A stretch of DNA of 64,000 bases, taken from positions 1,426,001-1,490,000 of the forward strand of contig NZ_CP063194.1 in the NCBI RefSeq assembly GCF_028609865.1. Reading direction: 5' to 3'. Below the pieces are notes generated by a model that saw only the letters and a list, made by a program, of their open reading frames with translations, had not been told where the DNA came from and did not search any database. Source of the stretch: Corynebacterium jeddahense (GTDB lineage: Bacteria > Actinomycetota > Actinomycetes > Mycobacteriales > Mycobacteriaceae). The translations under genes were made by a program, and so were the position numbers. Below are positions 18,751-30,954 of the stretch, piece by piece (position 1 is the stretch's first letter; every line of letters begins with the position of its first letter).

Positions 18751-19074
18751 TTAGTTCTCTTCGTAGCCGAAGCGCTCCAGCAGAGCGCGACGCTGGCGGT
18801 CGCCGAGGCCGCGCAGACGGCGGGTCTGGGCGATCTCCAGCTCCTCCATGATCTCGCGCGCCTTGACCTTGCCCACCTTCGGCATCGCCTCGAGCAGGGC
18901 GGAAACCTTGGTCTTGCCGATGATCTCATCCGTGTCGGCCTTGTCGAGGACGTCCTTCAGGGTGGTGTCGCCGCGCTTTAGCGAAGCCTTCAGCTCCGCG
19001 CGGGCCTTGCGAGCCTCGGCTGCCTTCTCGAGTGCTGCCTTGCGCTGCTCATCGGTCAACTGTGGAAGTGCCAC
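18751..19074 (-). CDS. mihF: Actinobacterial integration host factor (mIHF)
   Basis: 107-aa nucleoid-associated protein of the mycobacterial mIHF type, unrelated in sequence to enterobacterial IHF. The GTG start at 19074 ([18 protein letters not shown]) has GGAGG five bases upstream. Its helix-rich N-terminus ([18 protein letters not shown]) leads to the DNA-binding region [16 protein letters not shown] and [19 protein letters not shown], a helix-two-turn-helix. The gene is usually next to gmk. Length matches the family. Confidence 0.95.
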   Translation of the reverse strand: MALPQLTDEQRKAALEKAAEARKARAELKASLKRGDTTLKDVLDKADTDEIIGKTKVSALLEAMPKVGKVKAREIMEELEIAQTRRLRGLGDRQRRALLERFGYEEN

Positions 19075-19176
19075 GGGTTCCTCCATGTGTGTAGTACGAA
19101 CATTTGTCCAGTCCGACCATCGCCGGAACCTAGCGACGCACCGAATACCACCGGTGCAATTCGCCACGTCCGGGCC

Positions 19177-19185
19177 AGTCTAACA
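19177..19185 (-). promoter_or_regulatory. Putative extended -10 promoter upstream of mihF
   Basis: TGTTAGACT on the minus strand fits an extended -10 (TG-N-TAGACT). The -35 is weak. It lies in the 220-bp region between pyrF and mihF, the largest intergenic gap in this block. I see no strong terminator after pyrF in the rest of that gap, so both read-through and this promoter may serve mihF-gmk-rpoZ. The leader would be about 100 nt. Confidence 0.4.
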
Positions 19186-19294
19186 CTGCATCTGGGTTAC
19201 GACGGCGCCGCAGAGCACATGCACGCTGCATTTCTCCACGTCACCGCGCGACGGAACTAAACTACCAGGGATTTTCCCGGGCGAGTAATACGGC

Positions 19295-20109
19295 CTAGGG
19301 TTTTGCCTGTTCCTGCAGGTCAGCAACGCGTTTCCGCAGTTCAGCAACGTCCGGCCCGGCACCGAGCACCGACCGCGACACGCTGGGGAATACGAGGTGC
19401 GCCGCGTCGCCCGCGATCGCCGCCGCGTCCGCCATCGAGGCGCCCTGCGCGCCCACGCCGGGCATGAGCACTGGGGCGTTGAGCCCCCCGAGCGCCGGCG
19501 GCGCCGCGACGGTCGCCCCGACGACGACGCCGACGTGGCCGACCCCGCCGCCGCCGTTGTAGGCGGCGCACTCGTCGACCATGCGCTGGGAGACCATGCG
19601 GCCGTCGATACGGCTCGCCTGGAACGCCTCCGCCTCCGGGTTCGAGTTCGCCGCCATGACGAACACGCCCTTGCCGTGCTCCCCGGCGAGCGCAATCGCC
19701 GGCTCGAGCGAGCCGACGCCGAGGTACGGGGTGAGCGTGAGCGCGTCGGCCTCGAGTGGCCCGCCCGGCGCCAGCCACGCCGCGGCGTAACCGGCCATCG
19801 TCGAGCCGATGTCGCCCCGCTTCGCGTCGGCGACGACGAGCGTGTCGCGGCCGCGTATCGACGCCAAGGTGTCCTCCAGCACCGCGAAACCGGCCGCGCC
19901 GAACCGCTCGTAGAACGCGACCTGCGGCTTGACCAGCGCGACCCGGCCCGCGAACGCCTCGACGCAGATCTCGGAGAACGCGCGCAGCCCGTCCACGGTG
20001 TCGGCCAGCCCCCACGCCTCGAGGAGCGCGGCGTGCGGGTCGATGCCGACACACAGCCTGCCGTATTCGCGGCCCGCCGCGACGAGCCGGTCACCGAACG
20101 CGGTGGCCA

Positions 20110-20110
<1 letters not shown>
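19295..20110 (-). CDS. pyrF: Orotidine 5'-phosphate decarboxylase (PyrF type 2)
   Basis: 271-aa enzyme making UMP from OMP, of the longer actinobacterial/Myxococcus-type family. CVGIDPH near the N-terminus and the catalytic block VVADAKRGDIGSTM (Asp-Lys-Asp network) are present, as are LTPYLGVGSLEP and MPGVGAQGAS near the phosphate site. The ATG overlaps the carB stop by one base (TAATG). It completes the UMP pathway started by carAB and pyrB/C; pyrD is not in the window. Confidence 0.96.
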
Positions 20111-23469
<3,359 letters not shown>

Positions 23470-23487
23470 GGGTGTCCCTTTCCTGGC

Positions 23488-24648
23488 TTAGGCCTGCTGG
23501 TGGTCGCTCATCAGCTCGATGAACTGGTCGAACAGGGGGTTCGCGTCGTGCGGGCCGGCCGCGGACTCCGGGTGGTACTGCACCGAGTACGCCATCCCGC
23601 TGTGCAGCGCGACGCCCTCGACGACGCCGTCGTTGAGGCAGGTGTGGGTGACCACGGCGGTGCCGAAGTCGGTGTCGAACGTCCCGCCCGGGCCGACACC
23701 CTCCGGCGCGCGCAGCGCGAAGCCGTGGTTCTGCGAGGTGATGTCGATCTTGCCGGTGAGGTGGTTCTTCACCGGCACGTTGACGCCGCGGTGGCCGAAC
23801 TTCATCTTGTAGGTCTCCAGCCCCAGCGCTCGGCCGAGGATCTGGTTGCCGAAGCAGATGCCGAAGAACGGGATGCCAGCGGCGATGACGTCGCGAACCA
23901 CGGCCACCATCGCGTCGGCGGTCGCCGGGTCGCCCGGGCCGTTGGAGACGAACACCCCGTCCGGGTGGTACTGCTCGATCTCGGCGAACGGCGTGTTCGC
24001 CGGCACGACCACGGTCTCGATGCCGCGCTTGGCAAAGTGGCCCGGCGTCGCGGATTTGATGCCCATGTCGTAGGCGACGACGGTGAAGCGCTTCTCGCCC
24101 ACCGCCTCGACAACGTACGGCGTGTCAGTAGATACGTCGGCGGCGAGATCCGCGCCTTCCATCGAGGGCTGGTCCTTCACCTTCGCCACCAGCTGTTCGA
24201 CGTCCTCGCGCGCCTCCTCGCCGGTGAAAATCCCGGCGGCGATGGAGCCGTAGTTGCGCAGGTGCCGCACGAGCGAGCGGGTGTCCACGCCGTAGATGCC
24301 GGTCACACCCTGCGCGCGCATCTCCTCTTCGAGGCTGCGCTTCGCGCGCCAGTTGGACACGCGCTTGGCTAGGTCGCGGATGACCAGGCCGGCGACCCAG
24401 ATCCGGTTGTCGTGGGACTCGTTGTCCTCGTCGTTCCAACCGGTGTTGCCGATCTGCGGGGCCGTGGCCACGACGATCTGCCGGTGGTAGGACGGGTCCG
24501 TCATCGTCTCCTGGTAGCCGGTCATCGCGGTGGTGAACACGGCCTCGCCGTACACCGTGTCCTGCGCGCCGAAGGCGAAGCCGGGGAAGGTCGTGCCGTC
24601 CGCGAGGACCAGCACTGCGGGAATGCGTTCTTGCGTCATGTCAGTCAT
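23488..24648 (-). CDS. carA: Carbamoyl-phosphate synthase, small (glutaminase) subunit
   Basis: 386-aa glutamine amidotransferase feeding ammonia to CarB. N-terminal CPSase small-chain domain (LADGTTFPGFAFG; VFTTAMTGYQE), then the class I amidotransferase domain with nucleophile Cys near residue 263 in FFGICFGNQ and the His-Glu pair in VQYHPES. Many homologues have LGHQ where this has FGNQ; the Cys is kept. Start ATG 24648 is preceded by GAAGAAGAG, 8 bp after the pyrC stop. Confidence 0.97.
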   Translation of the reverse strand: MTDMTQERIPAVLVLADGTTFPGFAFGAQDTVYGEAVFTTAMTGYQETMTDPSYHRQIVVATAPQIGNTGWNDEDNESHDNRIWVAGLVIRDLAKRVSNWRAKRSLEEEMRAQGVTGIYGVDTRSLVRHLRNYGSIAAGIFTGEEAREDVEQLVAKVKDQPSMEGADLAADVSTDTPYVVEAVGEKRFTVVAYDMGIKSATPGHFAKRGIETVVVPANTPFAEIEQYHPDGVFVSNGPGDPATADAMVAVVRDVIAAGIPFFGICFGNQILGRALGLETYKMKFGHRGVNVPVKNHLTGKIDITSQNHGFALRAPEGVGPGGTFDTDFGTAVVTHTCLNDGVVEGVALHSGMAYSVQYHPESAAGPHDANPLFDQFIELMSDHQQA

Positions 24649-24656
24649 CTCTTCTT

Positions 24657-25943
24657 CTAGTCCTTCAGCCCAAACGTCTGCGTGCCGCGCAGCCAGGTCC
24701 CCACAACGCGCGCGGTGAATTCGATGCCCTCGTAGGGGGTGTTGGAGGCCTTCGACGCCATCTCAGCGCCGCGCGCCGTCCAGGGCGATTGCGTATCGAC
24801 GAGCACAAGGTTCGCCGGCTCCCCCACCTCGATCGGGCGCCCCTGGTCTTCCAGGCGCATGATCTCCGCGGGCCGCTCGCTCATCACCTTCGCCACGAAG
24901 CGCCAGTCTGCCAGGCCCGGCTCGACAAAGACGCGGTGCACCACCGCGAGCGAGGTCTCCAGCCCGAGCATGCCGGGCTTCGCGTTCTCGAACTCGACGC
25001 ACTTGTCCTCGGAGCCGTGCGGGGCGTGGTCGGTGGCCACGGCGTCGACGGTGCCGTCGAGTAGCGCCTGCTTGAGCGCCTCGGCGTCGCGCGCCTCGCG
25101 TAGCGGCGGGTTGACGCGGAAGACGCCGTCGTAGGTGGCGAGCTTCTCGTCGGTGAGCATGAGGTGGTGCGGGGTGACCTCGGCCGTGACGTTGATGCCC
25201 TGCGCCTTGGCGAAGCGGAGCAGCTCCACCGTGCCCTCGGTCGAGGCGTGGCAGAGGTGGTAGCGCCCGCCGTAGTCGCGGGTCATGATCGCGTCGCGGG
25301 CGACGATGGACTCCTCCGCCACCCGCGGCCAGCCGCGCAGGCCGAGGCGCTCCGCCTGCTCGCCCTCGTGGGCCGCAGCGCCGGCGGTGAGGCGGTGGTC
25401 CTCGGCGTGCTGCGCGAGGACGACGTCGTGCGCCTTCGCGTACTCGATGGCGCGGCGCATGAGCTGCGGGTCGTTGACGCACCTGCCGTCGTCGGAGAAC
25501 ATGCGCACGCCGCTGCGCGCCATGAGCCCGATCTCGGTGAGCTGCTCGCCGCGCAGGCCCTGGGTGATGGAGCCGACCGGGTAGACGTCGCACTTGCCGT
25601 ACGCCTGGCCCTTTTCCCACACCGCCTCGGCGAGGAACGGCTGGTCGATCACCGGGTTCGTGTTCGCCATGGTGAACACGGCGGTGAACCCGCCCTTCGC
25701 CGCGGCGTCGGAGCCGGTGGCGATGGTCTCGGTGTCCTCGCGGCCCGGCTCGCGCAGGTGCACGTGCATGTCCACGAGGCCCGGCAGCAGGACGTTGCCG
25801 CCGCCGTCGATGACCGCGTCGGCGTCAGCCGGGCCGAACGGCTCGTCGGCGATGGCGGCGATGCGGCCTTCGGTGACGTCGATACGCAAATGCTTCACGT
25901 CCTCGCCGTACGGGCGGACGTTGTTGAGTGCGAGGGTTGTCAT
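24657..25943 (-). CDS. pyrC: Dihydroorotase
   Basis: 428-aa amidohydrolase (class I type) closing carbamoyl-aspartate to dihydroorotate. Zinc-site motifs: [13 protein letters not shown] (HxH), YHLCHAST, and [14 protein letters not shown] (Asp). The ATG overlaps the pyrB stop as ATGA. Next is carA. Motif content supports an active enzyme rather than a pyrC' structural partner. Confidence 0.97.
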   Translation of the reverse strand: MTTLALNNVRPYGEDVKHLRIDVTEGRIAAIADEPFGPADADAVIDGGGNVLLPGLVDMHVHLREPGREDTETIATGSDAAAKGGFTAVFTMANTNPVIDQPFLAEAVWEKGQAYGKCDVYPVGSITQGLRGEQLTEIGLMARSGVRMFSDDGRCVNDPQLMRRAIEYAKAHDVVLAQHAEDHRLTAGAAAHEGEQAERLGLRGWPRVAEESIVARDAIMTRDYGGRYHLCHASTEGTVELLRFAKAQGINVTAEVTPHHLMLTDEKLATYDGVFRVNPPLREARDAEALKQALLDGTVDAVATDHAPHGSEDKCVEFENAKPGMLGLETSLAVVHRVFVEPGLADWRFVAKVMSERPAEIMRLEDQGRPIEVGEPANLVLVDTQSPWTARGAEMASKASNTPYEGIEFTARVVGTWLRGTQTFGLKD

Positions 25944-26863
25944 GCGGTCTCCTCTCCCGCGAGCAGGGTGAACAGGACGGCCATGCGGGTGTACACGCCG
26001 TTGGACACCTGGCCCAGCACCACGGCGTTGTCGCGGTCGGCGACGTCGAAGTTGATCTCCATGCCACGCAGCATCGGGCCCGGGTGCATGATGAGCGCCG
26101 CGTCCTTCATGCGGTCGGCGCGATCCTTGCTCAGGCCGTAGAGGGCGGCGTACTCGCGGTGCGAGGGGAAGAACCCGCCCTGCATGCGCTCGGCCTGGAC
26201 GCGCAGCATCATCACCACGTCGGCGCCCGGGATCTCGGCGTCGAAGTCGTAGGACACGCGCGCCGGCCAGTGCTCCACGCCGGTGGGCAGCAACGTCGGC
26301 GGGGCGACGAGGACGACCTCGGCCCCGAGCGCGTGGAGTAGGTCGACGTTCGAGCGGGCCACGCGCGAGTGGAGGATGTCGCCGACGATGAGCACGGTCT
26401 TGCCGCTGACGTCGCCGATGTGCTGGCGCATGGTCACGGCGTCGAGCAGCGCCTGCGTCGGGTGCTGGTGCTGGCCGTCGCCGGCGTTGATGATGCTTGT
26501 GCCGGGCAGCCACGTCGTGAGCAGCTTCGCCGCGCCCGAGGCGGGGTGGCGCATGATGATCGCGTCGGCGCCGACCGCCGCGAGCGTGGAGGCGGTGTCC
26601 TTGAGCGACTCGCCCTTCTTCACCGAGGAGCTCGACGCGGAGATGTTGATCACGTCCGCGCTCATCCACTTGCCCGCGGTCTCGAACGAGGAGCGCGTGC
26701 GGGTGGAGTTCTCGTAGAACAGCGTCATCACCGTGCGCCCGCGCAGGGTGGGCAGTTTCTTGATCTCGCGGCCCTCGAGGGCCTCGCGGAACCGGTCGGC
26801 CTCGTCCATGAGGCCGACGATCTCGTCGCGGGTCAGATCCGCGATGTCGATGAGGTGCTTCAC
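25940..26863 (-). CDS. pyrB: Aspartate carbamoyltransferase catalytic chain
   Basis: 307-aa ATCase. The carbamoyl-phosphate site reads [11 protein letters not shown] and the aspartate side [21 protein letters not shown] is the mobile-loop region. The GTG start directly follows the pyrR stop, with GGGAGG five bases upstream. No pyrI regulatory subunit gene is nearby, as usual in actinobacteria, so control is expected through PyrR and CarB. Confidence 0.97.
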   Translation of the reverse strand: MKHLIDIADLTRDEIVGLMDEADRFREALEGREIKKLPTLRGRTVMTLFYENSTRTRSSFETAGKWMSADVINISASSSSVKKGESLKDTASTLAAVGADAIIMRHPASGAAKLLTTWLPGTSIINAGDGQHQHPTQALLDAVTMRQHIGDVSGKTVLIVGDILHSRVARSNVDLLHALGAEVVLVAPPTLLPTGVEHWPARVSYDFDAEIPGADVVMMLRVQAERMQGGFFPSHREYAALYGLSKDRADRMKDAALIMHPGPMLRGMEINFDVADRDNAVVLGQVSNGVYTRMAVLFTLLAGEETA

Positions 26864-27424
26864 CTATGCCTCCCGTTTCAGCGTGACCCGGTCCTCGGCG
26901 TCGAGCGGCGTCAGCGAAACGGTGACGTCCTCGTCCTTCGAGGTCGGGATATTTTTGCCCACGTAGTCCGCGCGGATCGGCAGCTCGCGGTGGCCGCGGT
27001 CGACGAGGACGGCGAGCTGGATCGCGCTCGGCCGGCCGATGTCGCGCAGCGAGTCAAGCGCGGCGCGGATGGTGCGGCCGGAGTAGAGCACGTCGTCGAC
27101 GAGGACGACGATCGCGCCGTCGATGTCGACCGGGATGTTCGTCGGCCGCAGCGCGCGGTGCGGCCCGCCGCGCAGGTCGTCGCGGTAGAGGGTGACGTCC
27201 AAGCTGCCCACGGGCACAGCCACCCCGGAAAATTCTTCGATCGCCTCGGCGAGGCGCTGGGCGAGCGGCACGCCCCCCGACGGGATGCCCAGCAGGACCA
27301 CGGTGGGACGACCCTCCTCGTCCAACGCCGTCTTCTCGATGATCTGGTGCGCGATGCGTGCGACAGTGCGACCGACGTCGTGGGCGCCCAAGAGCTCCAC
27401 GGTCGGCCTCTCCTTCTCACTCAT
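26864..27424 (-). CDS. pyrR: PyrR, pyrimidine operon regulator / uracil phosphoribosyltransferase
   Basis: 186-aa RNA-binding regulator with a phosphoribosyltransferase fold; in Bacillus it attenuates, in mycobacteria it represses translation of the pyr operon when UMP is high. The PRPP loop [18 protein letters not shown] and [14 protein letters not shown] are clear. ATG 27424 has AAGGAGG four bases upstream. First gene of the operon, with a leader of about 88 nt containing a candidate PyrR-binding hairpin, suggesting autoregulation. Confidence 0.96.
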   Translation of the reverse strand: MSEKERPTVELLGAHDVGRTVARIAHQIIEKTALDEEGRPTVVLLGIPSGGVPLAQRLAEAIEEFSGVAVPVGSLDVTLYRDDLRGGPHRALRPTNIPVDIDGAIVVLVDDVLYSGRTIRAALDSLRDIGRPSAIQLAVLVDRGHRELPIRADYVGKNIPTSKDEDVTVSLTPLDAEDRVTLKREA

Positions 27425-27474
27425 CGAACCTCCTTCCCCGCCTCGCTGTGCGGAATTTAAAGGAATTCGAGCCC

Positions 27475-27493
27475 GGCCCCGCCTCCCGGGGCC
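27475..27493 (-). promoter_or_regulatory. Candidate PyrR-binding hairpin in the pyr leader
   Basis: On the minus strand a 7-bp stem GGCCCCG/CGGGGCC encloses GGAGG. Reading across stem and loop gives CCGGGAGG, matching the CNGNGAGG core of the PyrR binding-loop consensus (ARUCCNGNGAGGYU); the outer ARU part is not matched. It lies about 51 bp before the pyrR ATG. Downstream, UUCCUU (27460-27465) can pair with the pyrR Shine-Dalgarno AAGGAG, offering a way to block translation. Confidence 0.6.
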
Positions 27494-27518
27494 AGCGGTA
27501 GTCTGGTAACCGAGTTTC

Positions 27519-27527
27519 ACCATAGCA
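27519..27527 (-). promoter_or_regulatory. Putative extended -10 promoter of the pyr operon
   Basis: TGCTATGGT on the minus strand fits TG-N-TATGGT. Transcription from about 27512 would give an 88-nt leader before pyrR. The -35 region is poor. It faces away from the promoter of the adjacent epimerase gene, with the two -10 boxes 11 bp apart. Confidence 0.5.
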
Positions 27528-27535
27528 CCTGCACG

Positions 27536-27541
27536 TATAAA
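27536..27541 (+). promoter_or_regulatory. Putative -10 element (TATAAA) for the epimerase operon
   Basis: TATAAA is the best -10 match in the divergent region; GTTTCA 16 bp upstream is a weak -35. The start codon at 27560 follows, with GAAGGA as ribosome-binding site. Confidence 0.45.
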
Positions 27542-27559
27542 CCGCGAAGGATCTTTCCA

Positions 27560-28864
27560 ATGGGCATCCACGCCGAGACCACCCTCCCCTTCGACCGCGG
27601 CACCGTCTGGCGCTGGCACACCCGCCCGGGGGCGGTGACCCGCCTGACGCCGGGGTTTGTACCGATGCGGGTGGAGCGCGAGGCGGCGTCGCTACGCAGC
27701 GGCACCACCGTGTTCTCCCTGCCCGCCGGGCGGTGGGTGGCGCGCCACGACCCCGACGGCTACGTCGCCGGCCGGATGTTCACCGACACCACGGTGTGGT
27801 GGCGCCACGAGCACCGGTTCGAGGAGTCGGCGGAGGGCACCCTGCTTATCGACGACGTCACCGCCCCCATCCCCGAAGCCGCCCTGCGCCCCGCGTGGGC
27901 CTACCGCCAGCGCCAGCTACTCGAGGACCTGACGTTTCTCGCCTCCCTGCCCGACGCCGCGCCGCTGACCGTCGCGATGAACGGCGCGAGCGGCCTCGTG
28001 GGCACCCACCTGCGCGCGCAGCTGACCACCGCCGGGCACGCGGTCGTACCGCTCGTGCGCGGGGCGGCCGGCCCGGGCGAGCGCCACTGGGACCCGAACC
28101 ACCCCGCGCCCGACCTGCTCGACGGCGTCGACGCGGTAGTCCACCTCGCCGGCGAGCCGATCATGGGCCGCTTCACCGACGAAAAGAAGCGCCGCATCGC
28201 CGACTCCCGCATCGGCCCTACCCGCGAGCTCGCCCGCCTCGCCGCCGACGCGGGCGTGGGCGCCTTCGTGAGCGCCTCGGCCGTCGGGTACTACGGCACC
28301 TCCGCCGGCGCCGCCCCCCACACCGAGGCCGCCGGGCCGGGCGAGGGCTTCCTCGCCGAGGTCTGCGCCGCGTGGGAGGACGCCTCGCGTATCGACGGCC
28401 TCCGGACCGTCAACATCCGCACCGGCCTCGCGCTGTCGGGGGCCGGCGGGCTACTGCCCGTGCTCGCGCGGAGCGTGCGGGCGGGGCTGACCGCCCAGTT
28501 CGGCCGCGGCGACTTCTGGATGAGCTGGGTCGCCCTCGATGACCTCACCGACATCTATATCCGCGCGCTGTTTGACGGCACCGTCGCCGGCCCGGTGAAC
28601 GCCACCGCGCCGGAGCCGGTGACGAATGCCGAGATGTCCGCGCAGCTCGCGCGGCTGCTGCACCGTCCGGATCTGCTCGCAATCCCGACGCTCGGCCCGA
28701 AGCTGCTCCTCGGCGCGGAGGGCGCGCGCGAGCTCGCGCTGGCGGACCAGCGCGTCGTGCCGGCGGCGGCCGCGTCGCGCGGGTGGCGCTTCCGCTACCC
28801 CACCCTCGACGCGGCGCTGCGCCACGAGCTGGGCAAGGAGCAGCTGCTAGTCTCGCAGGCGTGA
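27560..28864 (+). CDS. SDR39U1/TIGR01777-type epimerase with N-terminal SRPBCC domain
   Basis: 434 aa. Residues about 1-130 resemble an SRPBCC (START-like) ligand-binding domain ([35 protein letters not shown]). Residues about 136-430 form an extended-SDR Rossmann domain with [12 protein letters not shown] for NAD(P), [12 protein letters not shown] and the YYG motif of the TIGR01777 family. Substrate is unknown for the family; a cell-division or plastid role is known only for distant homologues. The ATG has GAAGGA upstream. Its stop overlaps the next gene as GTGA, so it is probably the first gene of a small operon with the two YbjN proteins. Confidence 0.9.
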   Translation: MGIHAETTLPFDRGTVWRWHTRPGAVTRLTPGFVPMRVEREAASLRSGTTVFSLPAGRWVARHDPDGYVAGRMFTDTTVWWRHEHRFEESAEGTLLIDDVTAPIPEAALRPAWAYRQRQLLEDLTFLASLPDAAPLTVAMNGASGLVGTHLRAQLTTAGHAVVPLVRGAAGPGERHWDPNHPAPDLLDGVDAVVHLAGEPIMGRFTDEKKRRIADSRIGPTRELARLAADAGVGAFVSASAVGYYGTSAGAAPHTEAAGPGEGFLAEVCAAWEDASRIDGLRTVNIRTGLALSGAGGLLPVLARSVRAGLTAQFGRGDFWMSWVALDDLTDIYIRALFDGTVAGPVNATAPEPVTNAEMSAQLARLLHRPDLLAIPTLGPKLLLGAEGARELALADQRVVPAAAASRGWRFRYPTLDAALRHELGKEQLLVSQA

Positions 28865-29346
28865 CTACAGACCAGACTGAAGAGCCCGTCCAGCCGAGCG
28901 AGCACCCCGAACGCAACGTCACCGCGGAGGTGACGCCCGAGGCGGTCGCCGCGATCTTCGAGGAGGAACACCTCGAGTACCGTATCGAGGAGCAGGTCGT
29001 GCGCTCCGGGTTCGTCAACGCCGCCATCGTCGTCGCCATCGACGGCGATCACCTCATCTTCGAGGCCCTGTGGCGCGGCGAGTTCCCCGTCGACACCGCC
29101 TCGCAGGTGCTCTACGCCTGCAACGAGCACAACCAGACGCACTTCGCGCCCACGCTGCGCTTCTTCGAGCGCGGCGAGGATACGCTCGCCGTGAGCGCGA
29201 TCCGCACGCTCAACATCGCCCACGGCGCGTCGTTCAACCAGCTCGGTGCCTTCATCACCAGCTCGATCGACATGACGCTGCAGGCGTTCGACTATCTCGC
29301 ATCCACTTTCCCCGCCCTCGTCACCTGGGAGGAACCGCAACCGTGA
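28861..29346 (+). CDS. YbjN-domain protein (first of two in tandem)
   Basis: 161 aa. The GTG start overlaps the previous stop (GTGA). After a disordered acidic N-terminus (to about residue 25) there is one YbjN-like domain, a fold related to type III secretion chaperones: VTPEAVAAIFEEEHLEYRIE, then LIFEALWRGEFP and VSAIRTLNIAHGASFNQL. No signal peptide or catalytic motif. Function is unknown in actinobacteria. Followed by a second YbjN-like gene with another GTGA overlap. Confidence 0.88.
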   Translation: MTTDQTEEPVQPSEHPERNVTAEVTPEAVAAIFEEEHLEYRIEEQVVRSGFVNAAIVVAIDGDHLIFEALWRGEFPVDTASQVLYACNEHNQTHFAPTLRFFERGEDTLAVSAIRTLNIAHGASFNQLGAFITSSIDMTLQAFDYLASTFPALVTWEEPQP

Positions 29347-29786
29347 GCAACGCAACGCTCGTCACCATCGACCGCGTCATCGCCACCATGGCGGACCAAG
29401 GCGTGGAGGTCACCGACGACCCGTCGGGACGCGCCGGCCACGCCAACGTCAGCGGCTACAACCTGCTGTTCGTGCTGCTCGACTCCGTGCTCATCGTGCG
29501 CGCGGACTCCGTCACCGACACGCCGGCCGACACCACCGACGCCACCTTGTACCTCGCCGCGAACCAGGTGAACAGCTCCTACCTCGACGCCCGCGCCCTC
29601 GTGGTCAACCGGACCGAGAACATCGTCGTGCGCACCGAGGAGGACATCCAGGTAAGCGCCGGGCTTTCCGACGACCAACTCGCCGCCGCCCTCAAGGCCG
29701 CCGTCGACGGAGTACTGGAAACCCAGGACGCCATGCGGGCCCTCGTCGGGGAGATCCGGAAACAGGCCGAGGCTGCTGAGGAGTAG
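29343..29786 (+). CDS. YbjN-like protein (second of two in tandem)
   Basis: 147 aa. GTG start overlapping the previous stop. It shows the same overall plan as its neighbour but more divergent sequence (DRVIATMADQGVEVTDD; LLFVLLDSVLIVRADS; LYLAANQVNSSYLDARALV), ending in an acidic helical tail (EIRKQAEAAEE). A YbjN-like fold is inferred from context, spacing and pattern. Both proteins could form a heteromer; this is not shown by sequence. Confidence 0.8.
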   Translation: MSNATLVTIDRVIATMADQGVEVTDDPSGRAGHANVSGYNLLFVLLDSVLIVRADSVTDTPADTTDATLYLAANQVNSSYLDARALVVNRTENIVVRTEEDIQVSAGLSDDQLAAALKAAVDGVLETQDAMRALVGEIRKQAEAAEE

Positions 29787-29800
29787 GACCCCGGGTTGCG

Positions 29801-29822
29801 CACTTTAGTGGGCAAAGTGTTT
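29801..29822 (+). terminator. Possible weak terminator after the YbjN pair
   Basis: CACTTT (29801-29806) and AAAGTG (29814-29819) form a 6-bp stem followed by TTT. The stem is A/T-rich and short, so efficiency is doubtful. It abuts the putative -35 of the HNH gene. Confidence 0.3.
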
Positions 29823-29848
29823 ACAGTGCGTTTGTTGTGCGGTTAGCG
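29820..29848 (+). promoter_or_regulatory. Possible promoter for the HNH endonuclease gene
   Basis: TTTACA (29820-29825), a 17-bp spacer and TTAGCG (29843-29848). The -35 is good, the -10 poor. Transcription would begin near ATG 29857, and no Shine-Dalgarno is present, so a leaderless start is possible. Confidence 0.35.
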
Positions 29849-30897
29849 TGATCCGCATGATGTTCAACGAATTCTGCGAAGCCGGTGTCGAGGTGCTCGC
29901 CGGTTTCTCCCGCGACGCCGCCCTGGCCGCCGGCCTGTCGACGACGCGGGTGCGCGACCTGGGGCGGGTGTGGGAGGCCTACTACGGGCCGACGAAGTTC
30001 ACCCGCAAACAGGCTGATGCGCTCGTGTTTGCGGCGGGGATGCCGCTCGACCAGCTGGTGCTCATCGAGAAGAAACTACGCGTGGTGGCCGATGCTGCCG
30101 AGCGCTGGCGCATCCGCCTCGACCTCGTGCGCCACCGCGGCTCGTATCGCGCCCTGTCCAAGCGCATCACCCGGTTGGTGAAGGTTCCGGTGCGCGCACC
30201 GCAACCCGCCTGCCGCTTTGGTAAGTCCGTCGCCGGGATGCGCACCATGATCTGGACCTACAACGAGCGCGACATCGCCGACCTCGAACACCTGCTGCGC
30301 ACGATGGCAGAATCCGACATCCCCGGTGCTGCGGACCTCGCCCACGCCCTGCACGCCTTGCTCCACGACGGGGCTGCCGTCCCGAACGCCGCACCACGAC
30401 CCATCGTGCTCGTGCCCATCCCGGACTACCTACGCATCACCTCCGGCACCGGGGATGACATCGCCCTCACGCTCACGGACGGCACGACGATGAGTGGGGC
30501 GGAGTTCATGCAACAGGAGTACGGGGCCACGTTAGAGGTCGCGGCGTTCCACCCGCAGGCAGGTGCGGTGAACCTCTACCGCACGAGCCGACTCGCGAAC
30601 ACGAAGCAGCGCACCTTGTCGAAGTTGGTCAGTCCCGCGTGCGCGTTCCCGGACTGCCGCCACGCCGCGGAGTCGTGCCAAACCCACCACATGCGGGCGT
30701 GGAAGCACGGGGGCATGACCAACATGAACAACCTCGTGCAACTGTGCCCCCACCACAACGGGGCGAACGACGATGACCGGGAACGCGCGTGGCGCGGCCA
30801 CATTGATACCCGCGGCGGGCGGATCTACTGGATCGCCCCGAACGGGGCCGAAGTGCCCATGACCACCCCCGGCGCCATGGAGCTGCTCTTCGACTAA
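29848..30897 (+). CDS. HNH endonuclease-domain protein (actinobacterial DUF222/13E12-like type)
   Basis: 349 aa as given (GTG start; ATG 29857 or 29860 equally possible). The N-terminal 240 residues are helical and lack a recognised enzyme motif. The C-terminal HNH domain (about residues 265-312) has the zinc pairs CAFPDC and C-x-x-H, the catalytic QTHHMRAWKHGG, N in MNNLVQLC and the closing CPHH. Such proteins are multicopy in corynebacteria and mycobacteria; some are tied to mobile elements, most have no assigned role. It sits at the 3' end of a plus-strand group, converging on ppk2, with no partner gene. Confidence 0.87.
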   Translation: MIRMMFNEFCEAGVEVLAGFSRDAALAAGLSTTRVRDLGRVWEAYYGPTKFTRKQADALVFAAGMPLDQLVLIEKKLRVVADAAERWRIRLDLVRHRGSYRALSKRITRLVKVPVRAPQPACRFGKSVAGMRTMIWTYNERDIADLEHLLRTMAESDIPGAADLAHALHALLHDGAAVPNAAPRPIVLVPIPDYLRITSGTGDDIALTLTDGTTMSGAEFMQQEYGATLEVAAFHPQAGAVNLYRTSRLANTKQRTLSKLVSPACAFPDCRHAAESCQTHHMRAWKHGGMTNMNNLVQLCPHHNGANDDDRERAWRGHIDTRGGRIYWIAPNGAEVPMTTPGAMELLFD

Positions 30898-30910
30898 CCC
30901 CCACCCCACC

Positions 30911-30934
30911 CAAAACCCGCCCCAACAGGGCGGG
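30911..30934 (-). terminator. Intrinsic terminator after ppk2
   Basis: CCCGCCC (30916-30922) and GGGCGGG (30928-30934) form a 7-bp stem with loop CAACA; on the minus strand TTTT follows at once. Located about 20 bp after the ppk2 stop. The plus-strand HNH gene may use the same stem, but no T-run follows on that side. Confidence 0.8.
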
Positions 30935-30954
30935 CAATTCGGCGCGCCCGAAAC

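Noticed and set aside
19186..19294. A tRNA or small RNA gene in the largest intergenic gap (pyrF-mihF)
   Set aside because: No cloverleaf-like pairing or CCA end, and no hairpin with a T-run; only a promoter-like element was found in the gap.
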